Notes: a model not told the origin generated them from the letters alone. A stretch of DNA of 19,872 nucleotides from CAZKUN01 sp964555935 (GCA_964555935.1 CAZKUN010000174.1:1-19872); one strand, 5' to 3'; counted from the first letter of the stretch, positions 1 through 7,440 are shown. Numbers and translations are program-made.

Positions 1-1294
1 CGGGCTGAAACGCGGCGTGGCCGATGAGATGGTAGACGTTCCCATTGGCCAGCGACTCGTTGTGCAGTCCCCTCAGGCACCGCGCGTAAGCCCGCTTGAG
101 TCGCGGGTCTGTCTCGTACATGAGCAGGTGGTAAATCGGCGAATCCTGCTGGTAGTGCTGGAAGAACGCGTCCTGTTGCCGCCAGCAGTCCTTCATCGCG
201 TGGCCCAGGAAGAAGTGCGGGTCGATCAGTTCGAGGTACTTGTCTTGGAAGCGCTGCTCGCCGGTGATGTGGTACGCGACCTTAAACGCGGATAGACCAA
301 AGAGCGTCGAGACGAAGAAGTTCGCGTACGTGCACGGACCGCCGTCGGGGTCGCGCATCCACATATCGCCATCGATGACGCGTCCGAGCGTTTCGCCGAT
401 GACTCGCCGGATCGAGTCGCGCTCCTCGTCATTGGCGAGAAGGTCGTGGTAGACGGCGAGACCGAAGAAGTGCCCGCTGAGCTGATCTCGGCTGGTATCG
501 CTCGACCACCAATCGCGGCCGTTGGGCGAGGCGATCCAACGTTTGCGCCCCTCCTTGACGTCGACAGGCCTCTCGCGCCTGATCTGGCGCGCCACCACTC
601 CCGGAACGCCGCTCACGTCGTTGAGTTCGATGAGGGCCAGGCACACCTCGCGGGCGCGGTCGGCATATCCGGGGTCGCCGGTCGCGTCGTGCGCGAAGCA
701 CATGGCGGCGCAGTACAGCCCCGTCATCCAGTCGGCGTCTTCCTGCCACTCGTTCTCCGACGCATCAAGGGCGTAGCGGGTGTCGAGGACCGTGTAGACT
801 TGCCGATCCATCAGATGCCGCGCGCGCAGCTCGCCGTCGATGCGATCGGCCTCGGCCCGGAGCGCGTCATCGGCCGTCCCTGGGACGGCTGAGGCGGGGG
901 AGAAGACGATCACTTCATCCGCCCCGTTAGCCGCGACTCCACCTGGGTCTATCGCGGGGGATACCCGTGTGGGGAGCCCCTCAGCACGCGGTGCGGACAG
1001 GTTGTAGCCGCCGACTTGCACCATGAGCGTGAGCCCAGCAGCATGAGCCTCGGCCGCGAAGGAGCGGACGTTCTCAAGTGCTTCCTCGCGAGAGAATTCG
1101 AGTGCTGCAACGCCGGCGCGGACCCCCACGGCCCGGGCGCCGGCTTGCCTGGCCTCGTCAGCCGCCTTCCTAGCGAGGGTGGGGCGCAGCTTGTCGCGCC
1201 GCGCCCGCATTCGCCAGTCCTCGAAATCCACCTCGAAGTTGTAGTTGGGCGCGCGGTCAAGGTCACCCAGCTCAACCCAATGGACATCGTTCAA
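1..1294 (-). CDS. Toroid-like (six-hairpin-type) protein, 3' end missing
   Basis: I translated this frame by hand. It is open for 431 codons from a TTG at 1294 to the window edge with no stop, so the C-terminus is missing. The TTG is the only usable start after the preceding stop, and a strong GGGGGAGG lies 7 bases upstream. There is no signal peptide, so a cytoplasmic protein is likely. Residues 1-145 are alpha/beta-like and contain LEFSREEALENV and LMVQVGGYN. From about residue 150 the protein is rich in amphipathic helices and aromatic residues (WWSSDTSRDQLSGHFFGLA, MWMRDPDGGPCTYANF, HFFLGHAMKDCWRQQDAFF), which resembles the (alpha/alpha)6 toroid glycosidase or polysaccharide-lyase folds. 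The start lies 15 bases after the sulfatase stop, so the two are probably cotranscribed. The enzyme family and substrate are not established. I am confident it is a gene and only moderately confident of the fold. Confidence 0.82.
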   Translation of the reverse strand, partial: MNDVHWVELGDLDRAPNYNFEVDFEDWRMRARRDKLRPTLARKAADEARQAGARAVGVRAGVAALEFSREEALENVRSFAAEAHAAGLTLMVQVGGYNLSAPRAEGLPTRVSPAIDPGGVAANGADEVIVFSPASAVPGTADDALRAEADRIDGELRARHLMDRQVYTVLDTRYALDASENEWQEDADWMTGLYCAAMCFAHDATGDPGYADRAREVCLALIELNDVSGVPGVVARQIRRERPVDVKEGRKRWIASPNGRDWWSSDTSRDQLSGHFFGLAVYHDLLANDEERDSIRRVIGETLGRVIDGDMWMRDPDGGPCTYANFFVSTLFGLSAFKVAYHITGEQRFQDKYLELIDPHFFLGHAMKDCWRQQDAFFQHYQQDSPIYHLLMYETDPRLKRAYARCLRGLHNESLANGNVYHLIGHAAFQP

Positions 1295-1309
1295 TGCAGT
1301 GCCTCCCCC

Positions 1310-2641
1310 TCAGGCTTTGGCCGACTGTATCTCAGGAACGTCCTCGTTTGCTTCCGCCATGCGGCGCTTGAGGGTCTCCGCGAGTTCGGCTCTGACTGGA
1401 GCGAGCGCGGGGTCGCTCACCAGGCTGTTTCGCTCATGCGGATCGGCTTCGAGGTCGTAGAGGTACTCCTCCACGTAGACATCGCTGTCGGGATCCCGGC
1501 CGCCGCCCTTGTCCGGCGCGGCGACCGAGTACTTCCACTTCTTCGTCCGGATGCAGCGGCCGACTTGGCTCTCGCTGATCTGCGCGAAGACTTCCTGGGG
1601 CCAGTCCGTCGCGGAGCCGTCGACCACGCCCTGCAGCGCCCGACCGCCGAAGCTCTCGGGAACGTCGATGCCGCCCGCCGCCAGCAGCGTCGCGGGCACG
1701 TCGATGAGACTCGCCATATCGTCGACCACGCCGCCCCCCATGAATCCCGGCCCCCACGCGACCATCGGGATGCGCAAACAACCGTCATGGCACGAGCGCT
1801 TGTACTCCCCATTCCGAGTGCGGAAGTGCGAGCCATGGTCGCTGGTATAGAGGATGACCGTGTTGTCAGCCATCCCCTGCGCCTCTAACTCGTCCATCAC
1901 GCGGCCCAGGTTGTGATCGAGGCTGTGGCAGCACCCGAGGTAGTCGGGGTAGTTCTCCCGCCAGTCGCCCTCGGTGCCCTCGAGATCGCCGGGCACGTCG
2001 TATTCGGCCCACCGCTCTTTCGATCCGTCCGGGCCCTCGTACACGTTCCGGTCGTTCTGATGGTGTGGCTCGATGTAGCTGGTCATGAGGTAGAACGGAC
2101 GTTCGCCGTCACGCGTCCGCAGGTAGTCCAGCACGAAGTCCGTCTGGCAATCGGGCCGGTACCCTTCGAAGTCCACGCGGTTCATGTCCGCATCGAACAT
2201 GTGCCCGTCATAGCCGTGGGAGGTGAACTCGAGCACGTCCGCCGCGAGCCAGTGGTCGACGAACCCGCCGCGCCGCTCCGTGGGAACCGCGCGGGTGTGG
2301 TAGTCGTGCTCCTTGCCGGTGGACGCGAGGTGCCACTTCCCGATGTATCCGACCTCGTAGCCGGCCTCGCTGAAGCGATTGGCCATCGTCGGCTCATCGG
2401 TCGGCAGGGCGATGTCATTGCGGAAGCACCCAGTCTCGGTCGCCCATTGCCCGGTCTGAAGCACGGCCCTCGCGGGACCGCACACGGGCTGGCAGGTATA
2501 CGCATGCTCGAACCTCACGCCCTCAGCCGCCATCCGGTCGAGATTCGGCGTGATGGGCAACCTCTGGCCGTAGCACCCGCACGTGTCCCACCGCTGCTGA
2601 TCGCTGAAGTAGAAGATGATGTTGGGTCGGTTGGCTGGCAT
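1310..2641 (-). CDS. Sulfatase (formylglycine-dependent), no signal peptide
   Basis: This 443-residue protein belongs to the alkaline-phosphatase-like sulfatase family and should hydrolyse sulfate esters, probably on a sugar. The N-terminus has the metal-site strand NIIFYFSDQQRWD (D14, Q15). The modification site is C54-G-P-A-R58 followed by T63-G64, which fits the C-x-P-x-R...TG signature in which the Cys becomes formylglycine. SDHG at 267-270 and K281 in NGEYK match the second half of the metal and sulfate site. A TTG at 2728 would extend the frame by 29 residues, but the extension has no signal peptide. ATG 2641 begins directly before the first conserved strand and has AAAGGA about 12 bases upstream, a somewhat long spacing. 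Unlike the second sulfatase here, this one appears cytoplasmic, so it would act on imported fragments. The stop precedes the next gene by 15 bases. The substrate cannot be read from the sequence. Confidence 0.93.
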   Translation of the reverse strand: MPANRPNIIFYFSDQQRWDTCGCYGQRLPITPNLDRMAAEGVRFEHAYTCQPVCGPARAVLQTGQWATETGCFRNDIALPTDEPTMANRFSEAGYEVGYIGKWHLASTGKEHDYHTRAVPTERRGGFVDHWLAADVLEFTSHGYDGHMFDADMNRVDFEGYRPDCQTDFVLDYLRTRDGERPFYLMTSYIEPHHQNDRNVYEGPDGSKERWAEYDVPGDLEGTEGDWRENYPDYLGCCHSLDHNLGRVMDELEAQGMADNTVILYTSDHGSHFRTRNGEYKRSCHDGCLRIPMVAWGPGFMGGGVVDDMASLIDVPATLLAAGGIDVPESFGGRALQGVVDGSATDWPQEVFAQISESQVGRCIRTKKWKYSVAAPDKGGGRDPDSDVYVEEYLYDLEADPHERNSLVSDPALAPVRAELAETLKRRMAEANEDVPEIQSAKA

Positions 2642-2686
2642 TGGGGAATGGCGTCCTTTTAGGAGTTGTGCGACGGCTGGCCTCGT

Positions 2687-2753
2687 GTGTACACGGTGTA
2701 TACTCGGGTATAACTCGACCGGACTCAACTATACTTACCGGCGGAAAAGTATA
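2687..2753. promoter_or_regulatory. Cluster of inverted repeats, probable operator/promoter of the sulfatase operon
   Basis: The 127-base gap between the end of fic and the start of the sulfatase holds three nested symmetrical sites. Positions 2687-2703 form a 17-bp near-palindrome with half-site GTRTACAC around a central base; 2687-2694 is a perfect GTGTACAC. Positions 2699-2712 are TATAC-TCGG-GTATA. Positions 2730-2753 have perfect 7-bp arms, TATACTT and AAGTATA, around a 10-base spacer. TATAC therefore occurs four times in alternating orientation in an AT-rich patch of a GC-rich window. This fits binding of a dimeric repressor or activator over a promoter reading leftward into the sulfatase. 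I cannot assign the regulator or a confident -35/-10 pair. Confidence 0.5.
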
Positions 2754-2768
2754 ATTGATTGACTACGT

Positions 2769-3935
2769 CTACATCCCGAGTAAATCGAGGATCTCAGGGG
2801 CTCCATAGAACCTCGGCCGTCCACCCGCAGCGAATTCGATTTGAGCGACAATGCCCAGATTCTCGAGCTTCTCCAAGTTCTTCTGCGCCGGCGGGTACGT
2901 TATCCCCATCACCTCGGCCGCCTCGGGGACAGTCAGGATCGGTTGCTCGAAGAGGTGGTCGACCAGGCTGAGGACCCGCGCCGAGGATGTTGTGGCCTGG
3001 ACGCGCTCCCGCCACTCCGTCCGCAAGTCCTGCAGCATTTTGGCGCTCTGCAGGGCATCGTGGCACCCGGCAGAGACCCGGTCAAGGAAGAACGCGAGCC
3101 AAGCCTTCCACTCTCCGCGCGTGCTAACCCTCAACAGTAGGTCGTAGTAGTCGGATCTGCGCTCCTCAATCGCTGCGCTGAGATAGAGCAGTGGATGTGG
3201 GAGCAGGTCCCAGTGGACGGTGAGCAGCGACAGGAACAGTCGTCCTACCCGTCCGTTGCCGTCCCAGAATGGGTGTATGGCCTCGAACTGGTAGTGGATC
3301 AGCGCCATCTGCACTAGGCGGTTCTCTGGGCTGTCTGCGTGGATGTATTTCTCCAGGCTGCCCATGCACGAGATCATCTCCGGCACCGGTGGCCGAACGT
3401 ACGTCGCGTCCAGAGCGGTGGAGTCGGGTGACCCGATCCAGGCCTGAGTCTGCCGGAACTCGCCCGGTCGGCGCTGGCCGCCCCGCGCTCCTTCCATCAG
3501 GCGCTCGTGTATCTCGCGAATCAGCCGCAGTGAGATGGGCAGACTGCTCCGGCGCTCAATCCCGTACTCCAGCGCATGCACGTAGTTGTAGACCTCGCGG
3601 ACATCGGCGTCCGATTGACTTCGGTCCTTCGGGCGTCGGGCCTCGTAAGCGTACAGGTCGGCAATATCAGACCGAGTTCCCTCGATCCGCGACGACGCAA
3701 CAGCCTCGCGGCGGATGAACGGCCTAACAAGCAGATGTGGGTTGTGGAGCGTCCTCCCCAAACCGGCCAGCTCGCCGACCGCCCCGCGAGCCTCGGCGAT
3801 AGCATTGACCAACTCGGCGTCGTAGTCCAGCGCCGGCGGCAGCGGATCAGGTACGAAGGCCCAGCCCGACTCACCGTCAGCCGTGGTCTTCACAAGCTTG
3901 CCTGGCGCGTTCTTGCTGAAGTTGTCTGGGTGCAT
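2769..3935 (-). CDS. Fic family protein (Fic_N + Fic + winged helix)
   Basis: This 388-residue Fic protein is of the kind that transfers AMP from ATP to protein hydroxyl groups. The catalytic motif HPFWDGNGRVGR is at 221-232, with H221 as the general base. The autoinhibitory motif S/T-x-x-x-E-G/N is present N-terminally as SSRIEG (81-86, E85), which makes this a class II, self-inhibited Fic protein that needs no separate antitoxin. Residues 318-388 read as a helix-turn-helix or winged-helix domain (SLVDHLFEQPILTVPEAAEV), common in this subfamily. The ATG start has GGAGGG 9 bases upstream. The gene begins 42 bases after the discoidin/barrel gene, on the same strand, inside a polysaccharide-utilisation neighbourhood, which is an unusual setting. 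The target protein is unknown, and the context gives no clear partner. Confidence 0.95.
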   Translation of the reverse strand: MHPDNFSKNAPGKLVKTTADGESGWAFVPDPLPPALDYDAELVNAIAEARGAVGELAGLGRTLHNPHLLVRPFIRREAVASSRIEGTRSDIADLYAYEARRPKDRSQSDADVREVYNYVHALEYGIERRSSLPISLRLIREIHERLMEGARGGQRRPGEFRQTQAWIGSPDSTALDATYVRPPVPEMISCMGSLEKYIHADSPENRLVQMALIHYQFEAIHPFWDGNGRVGRLFLSLLTVHWDLLPHPLLYLSAAIEERRSDYYDLLLRVSTRGEWKAWLAFFLDRVSAGCHDALQSAKMLQDLRTEWRERVQATTSSARVLSLVDHLFEQPILTVPEAAEVMGITYPPAQKNLEKLENLGIVAQIEFAAGGRPRFYGAPEILDLLGM

Positions 3936-3944
3936 TGGTCCCTG

Positions 3945-3959
3945 CCCTCCGCGGGAGGG
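3945..3959 (-). promoter_or_regulatory. Hairpin covering the fic ribosome-binding site
   Basis: On the minus strand CCCTCC-CGC-GGAGGG is a perfect 6-bp stem with a 3-base loop. Its 3' arm is the Shine-Dalgarno sequence of fic. If it folds in the mRNA it would hide the ribosome-binding site and lower Fic translation. There is no U tract, so it does not look like an intrinsic terminator. The structure is read directly; the regulatory role is inferred. Confidence 0.4.
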
Positions 3960-3977
3960 TCATACGTCTGCGTTGAC

Positions 3978-5438
3978 TCACCGTTTCGTTGCGTGCTGTC
4001 TCAGAACCTGCAGATAGTCCTCCGCCGTCACGCCTAGCTCTTGCAGGAACGCCTCGTCGAGCACATCCCTCGGATCGCCCGCGTGGGCGTTGCCCTCATT
4101 GTAGATCCAGGAGCCAAACGCGCAGCTCTCGGCCGTAGTAAGCTGCTCATCGAGGTATCTGGGCAGGTAGTTCGGCTTGGCCAGGCGAGTGTTCCATGGG
4201 TGAAAGCCCGGCAGCACGCGCGCCGCGAACGGGTACGCCTCATGCGCGGCGGCCACGTGGTCCGCGGTGTCGACGAACCAGCGGCGCGTGTGGTCGGGGC
4301 CCTCGTGCTCGATCTCGCCTTCGCCCGCGCCGTACGTCTTCTCGGTCGCGATCCACACCTCAACGCCCGCGTCGTGGATGCCCTTCAGCCACCAGTAGTT
4401 CCCGGCCCGGCAGTCATCCTTGCCCGCATAGACGCGCGCCTCGTAGACCTGAATCAGCGGGCATCCCCACACGTCAGCGATCACCTCGCCGACCTGTCGC
4501 CCGCGGTGGTAGTACATGCCCGCAAGCCCGAACTCATCCGCGAAGCACCACGCGTCCACGTAGTCTGCGACGTCAGCGTGCTGCTCGCGGGCCGCCTCCG
4601 TGACCCCGCCGTAGTCCTCCGCGTCATAGACGACCCCGCGGAAGCCCAGCTCCTTCGCCCGCGCGTATATTTCGCGCATCTCGCGCAGCGTTGTCTGCCA
4701 CGCCCGCTCACTTCGCAGGTCCTCGGGGCTGTTCACGAGGAACGTGAACGCCTCGTGCTCAGACAACCAGTAGCTGATTCCCCGTTCGCGAAAACGCTCG
4801 AAGGCCCCAGCGTCACTCCATGGAGGGAAGCCCGAGTTGTTGTTTGTCTGCGGGAAGCCGGTCTCGACGTAGTCCAGCCAGAGATCCGTCGCCCCGAGGT
4901 CGTCGGTAAGGTAATCCAGCTTGTCCAGGAAGTCCCGTTGAATGTCGCTGGCCCAGCACATGAGGTGGCGCTCAGGTTGGGCGTCTCCGGCGACGATCTC
5001 GACCTCCGCGATTGCGCCTGTCGGCCCGCCACCCGCGAATTCAAGCTGCACGCATCGCGCTACGGATGGCGGCGTTTCGACATCCGTCACAGCCCCCGCG
5101 CGCGTCATCGCCAGGTTCACGGGCCTGCCGAGCAGCGGGCGCAAGTGCTCCGGGTCGGGACCTGCGCTCACTTCGCGTAGCCAGACCAGCCGATCGGTCT
5201 CCGCCGAGGTGATCCTCACAGCCGTGACCACGCGCGCCTCGCCCAGATCGAGCGTGATCGACGCCCCGCCGTTGCCCCACTCGAACGTGAACGCCGTCGC
5301 CGGGTCGCCGTCGATGGCATGCTCGGGATTCGCAACCACGCCGCTCTTGGCCTCAGCCGAGATCACGCGCGGCTGGGCCGAAGCGGGGGAGAGGGCGCCA
5401 AGCATTACCACTGCCCAGAGGTGTCCCATGCGCTTCAC
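3978..5438 (-). CDS. Secreted protein with discoidin-like domain and barrel-like domain
   Basis: The frame gives 486 residues from a GTG whose last bases overlap the upstream gene's TGA (GTGA, 4 bp), a sign of translational coupling. ATG 5429 is a possible alternative start. Residues 1-21 are a Sec signal peptide (WAVVMLGALSPASA, predicted cut before QPR). Residues 25-160 resemble an F5/8 type C (discoidin) beta-sandwich (AIDGDPATAFTFEWGNGGAS, ITLDLGEARVVTAVRI). Residues 170-470 have alternating strands and helices suggesting a (beta/alpha)8 barrel with acidic strand ends, notably GVVYDAEDYGG (D272, E274, D275). Carbohydrate binding followed by glycan cleavage is the natural guess, but I do not recognise a GH family and the catalytic residues are not assigned. 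It is co-oriented with the Gfo/Idh gene and fic. Confidence 0.88.
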   Translation of the reverse strand: MKRMGHLWAVVMLGALSPASAQPRVISAEAKSGVVANPEHAIDGDPATAFTFEWGNGGASITLDLGEARVVTAVRITSAETDRLVWLREVSAGPDPEHLRPLLGRPVNLAMTRAGAVTDVETPPSVARCVQLEFAGGGPTGAIAEVEIVAGDAQPERHLMCWASDIQRDFLDKLDYLTDDLGATDLWLDYVETGFPQTNNNSGFPPWSDAGAFERFRERGISYWLSEHEAFTFLVNSPEDLRSERAWQTTLREMREIYARAKELGFRGVVYDAEDYGGVTEAAREQHADVADYVDAWCFADEFGLAGMYYHRGRQVGEVIADVWGCPLIQVYEARVYAGKDDCRAGNYWWLKGIHDAGVEVWIATEKTYGAGEGEIEHEGPDHTRRWFVDTADHVAAAHEAYPFAARVLPGFHPWNTRLAKPNYLPRYLDEQLTTAESCAFGSWIYNEGNAHAGDPRDVLDEAFLQELGVTAEDYLQVLRQHATKR

Positions 5439-6475
5439 CCCAGCCCCAGCGACAGCGTTACTGTACGCCTATCCGCCATGCTGCGGGCGACAGCCTCGGT
5501 GAACTCCATGTACTTGACGCCATCCTCGAAGGTGGTCAGCCGGATCGATTCGGTGCCCCGGATCGCTCCGATGAACTCCTCCTCCACGCGCCACTCCTCC
5601 GCCAAGTCATCCGGGATCTCGACGGGCACGAGTCCATCGTCGTCCTTCCCGCCCAGCGTCAATTCATCACCACTGAGCCGCAAAGTGCCCTCGCTGCCGA
5701 AGATGAAGACCTCATTCGGTCCCGCATGGCCCGTCACGCTCGAGCACTGTACGTGCATCTGCGCGCCGCAAGCCATTTCTGCTACTACATCGACATGCTC
5801 GGGGATCCGCACCGAGGTCATCGAACCATCTTCACCCGCGCGCATCTTCGCGAACGTCCTGCCCATGGCACTAACCTCGGTTGCCTCGCCGACCCACCGC
5901 ATCACCGCCTCGTACCAGATCCCCATGCTCATCACGTTCAGCCCGCTCAGATCCATGTCCTGGCGCCACGTGAGTGGCGCGTCTCGGTCCAGGAAACCGG
6001 CGCCGGCGCGGATCTCGATGGCGAGGATCTCCCCGAGGGCGCCGTCAGCGATGAGTTTCTTGATCATGGCGTCCACCTTCAGCGTCATCGGTGAAGGCAC
6101 GATCTGCGCGACGAGGTCCCGATTGGCCTGCGCGGCTTGCAGCATCACGCGCGCCTCGTCAGCATTCATCGCCATCCGCGCTTCGCACATCACGTGCTTG
6201 CCCGCCTCAAGCGCCGCCACGGTCGCGCGGCAATGCAGGTAGGGCCACGTGCCGATGCAAATCGCGTCGAGGGCCGGGTCCTCGACCGTATCCATCCAGG
6301 TTGCGTGGATCCTCCGGATCCCGAACTCGTCGGCAACGCGTTGAGACGACGCGATGCTGCGGTTGCAGACGCTGCTGACCTCCACGCCCTCGATTGCCTG
6401 CAGGCCGGGGATGTGCCTTGAGCGAGTGTTGCCGCCCGCGCCAATGATGCCTACCCGAATCGTCTCCGCGCTCAT
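5435..6475 (-). CDS. Gfo/Idh/MocA family NAD(P)-dependent oxidoreductase
   Basis: This is a 346-residue protein of the usual length for the family, whose members oxidise or reduce sugars, inositols and their derivatives with NAD(P). The Rossmann dinucleotide motif is at the N-terminus (VGIIGAGGNTRSRHIPG, residues 8-24). GKHVMCEARMA (92-102) follows at the position of the family's GKHVxxEKPxA. The second half is the alpha/beta C-terminal domain. The oddity is E98-A99-R100: the lysine of the Glu-Lys-Pro motif, which is generally needed for hydride transfer, is absent. The ATG start is supported by GAGGAGG 8 bases upstream. It is the first gene of the leftward group and overlaps the secreted discoidin protein by 4 bp. 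The substrate is unknown; a sugar released by the neighbouring hydrolases is a reasonable inference. Confidence 0.94.
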   Translation of the reverse strand: MSAETIRVGIIGAGGNTRSRHIPGLQAIEGVEVSSVCNRSIASSQRVADEFGIRRIHATWMDTVEDPALDAICIGTWPYLHCRATVAALEAGKHVMCEARMAMNADEARVMLQAAQANRDLVAQIVPSPMTLKVDAMIKKLIADGALGEILAIEIRAGAGFLDRDAPLTWRQDMDLSGLNVMSMGIWYEAVMRWVGEATEVSAMGRTFAKMRAGEDGSMTSVRIPEHVDVVAEMACGAQMHVQCSSVTGHAGPNEVFIFGSEGTLRLSGDELTLGGKDDDGLVPVEIPDDLAEEWRVEEEFIGAIRGTESIRLTTFEDGVKYMEFTEAVARSMADRRTVTLSLGLG

Positions 6476-6542
6476 GTGGTGGACCTCCTCGATGCGATGG
6501 ACCTCAGATTAAGCGCGCCCGCGAACCCGTCCTCCATCGACG

Positions 6543-6812
6543 GTGTTGAACGGGACACGCGCGCAAGCAGAAGTGACACGAAGGTGGTCCCGAATCGAGC
6601 CGACCGTAGCCGTCTTTGAGCCATATCCATTCGCCGTAGGCCAGAAGATCCGTCTCGACGCCGGCCCGAGACAAGGCGATTGGGAGGTCATCGGGCTTAC
6701 GGATCGAAAAGTCACGCTTCGTTGCCCAATCTCGGGTAAGGAATTCGAGTGGAATCGGTTCTGTTACCTCGTGCAAGAGCGCGAGAACGAGGAGTGGCCC
6801 AAAACAGACTGA
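6543..6812 (+). CDS. Small conserved protein upstream of rubrerythrin, function unknown
   Basis: The frame is 89 codons from GTG 6543, but the convincing part starts near residue 26 (FEPYPFAVGQKIRLDAG, then GDWEVIGL, VTLRCPISGKEFEW and NRFCYLVQE). It is compact, with short beta strands, two cysteines (RCP and FCY) and several tryptophans, suggesting a small SH3-like or metal-binding beta fold. The start is unresolved: GTG 6543, TTG 6546 and GTG 6573 are in frame and none has a good Shine-Dalgarno sequence. The first 25 residues may be untranslated. It ends 67 bases before rubrerythrin on the same strand, so cotranscription is likely. An antisense frame covers 6504-7220 but encodes nothing recognisable. 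I recognise the pattern as conserved-looking but cannot name a family. Confidence 0.65.
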   Translation: MLNGTRAQAEVTRRWSRIEPTVAVFEPYPFAVGQKIRLDAGPRQGDWEVIGLTDRKVTLRCPISGKEFEWNRFCYLVQERENEEWPKTD

Positions 6813-6879
6813 CGACTCGGGAGAAACCGATGGCGCTCGCGTGTTCTGGTGATAGAAGAATTCGAAAGGAGTCGTGGTA

Positions 6880-7377
6880 ATGGCGACGACAGACAACCTA
6901 CAGGACGCGTTTGCCGGCGAGAGCCAGGCAAACCGCAAGTACCTTGCATTCGCGAAGAAGGCGCAAGCCGATGGACTCCCCCAGGTGGCGAAGCTGTTCC
7001 GTGCCGCCGCACACGCCGAGACCGTACACGCCCACGCGCATCTGCGCGTGCTTGACGGCGTAGGCACGACCTCGGAGAACGTGGCCGCCGCCATCGAAGG
7101 CGAGGGCTTCGAGTTCAAGGAGATGTACCCGAAGATGCTGCAGGAGGCGCAGGCCGAGGGCAATAACGCTGCCATCACCTCCTTCGCCAACGCGCTGGCG
7201 GTCGAGGAAGTCCACCACACCCTCTACAGCGAGGCTCTGGCAGCCGTCGACGCCGGCAATGACCTGTCGGCGAAGGCGATCCATGTCTGCGAGATCTGCG
7301 GGAACACGCTGCACGAGGCCCCGGATACCTGCCCCGTCTGTGGCGCTTCCGGCGACAGTTTCACCGAAATCTGCTAG
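6880..7377 (+). CDS. Rubrerythrin
   Basis: This 165-residue protein has the classic rubrerythrin layout: an N-terminal four-helix ferritin-like diiron domain and a C-terminal rubredoxin-like iron site. The diiron ligands fall in ESQANRKY (E14), HAETVH (E47, H50), FEFKEM and EEVHH (E109/E110, H112/H113). The rubredoxin site is C137-E-I-C140 and C151-P-V-C154. Rubrerythrins reduce hydrogen peroxide in the cytoplasm of anaerobes and microaerophiles, taking electrons from NAD(P)H through rubredoxin-type carriers. ATG 6880 is preferred over GTG 6874 because AAAGGAG lies 8 bases before the ATG and only 2 before the GTG. A strong terminator follows. Confidence 0.96.
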   Translation: MATTDNLQDAFAGESQANRKYLAFAKKAQADGLPQVAKLFRAAAHAETVHAHAHLRVLDGVGTTSENVAAAIEGEGFEFKEMYPKMLQEAQAEGNNAAITSFANALAVEEVHHTLYSEALAAVDAGNDLSAKAIHVCEICGNTLHEAPDTCPVCGASGDSFTEIC

Positions 7378-7404
7378 TCTGCTCCGAAGCCAAGAGCGAA
7401 CGCG

Positions 7405-7440
7405 AGAACCCCTCCGGATGGAGGGGTTCTTTGCGTTTTC
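7405..7440 (+). terminator. Rho-independent terminator after rubrerythrin
   Basis: AGAACCCCTCC (7405-7415), loop GGAT, then GGAGGGGTTCT (7420-7430) form a perfect 11-bp stem followed by TTGCGTTTT. It lies 28 bases after the rubrerythrin stop. It also abuts the end of the convergent FAD oxidoreductase gene (stop at 7439), so it may insulate both transcripts, although the T tract serves the plus strand only. Confidence 0.9.

Noticed and set aside
446..892. Plus-strand frame of 148 codons
   Set aside because: It is antisense to the minus-strand frame that is open for 431 codons, and its composition is that of a reversed high-GC gene.
1016..1888. Plus-strand frame of 290 codons
   Set aside because: It lies opposite the sulfatase and the toroid-like protein, both with recognisable sequence and good ribosome-binding sites; it has no motif of its own.
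2769..3935. Fic as the toxin of a toxin-antitoxin pair
   Set aside because: No small antitoxin gene is adjacent and the inhibitory motif is inside the protein itself, so a two-gene system is not supported.
4041..5180. Plus-strand frame of 379 codons
   Set aside because: It is the reverse of the secreted discoidin/barrel gene, full of the Val/Arg/Leu runs seen in GC-rich antisense frames.
6504..7220. Minus-strand frame of 238 codons
   Set aside because: It runs antisense to rubrerythrin and the small conserved protein, whose motifs are unmistakable or conserved-looking.
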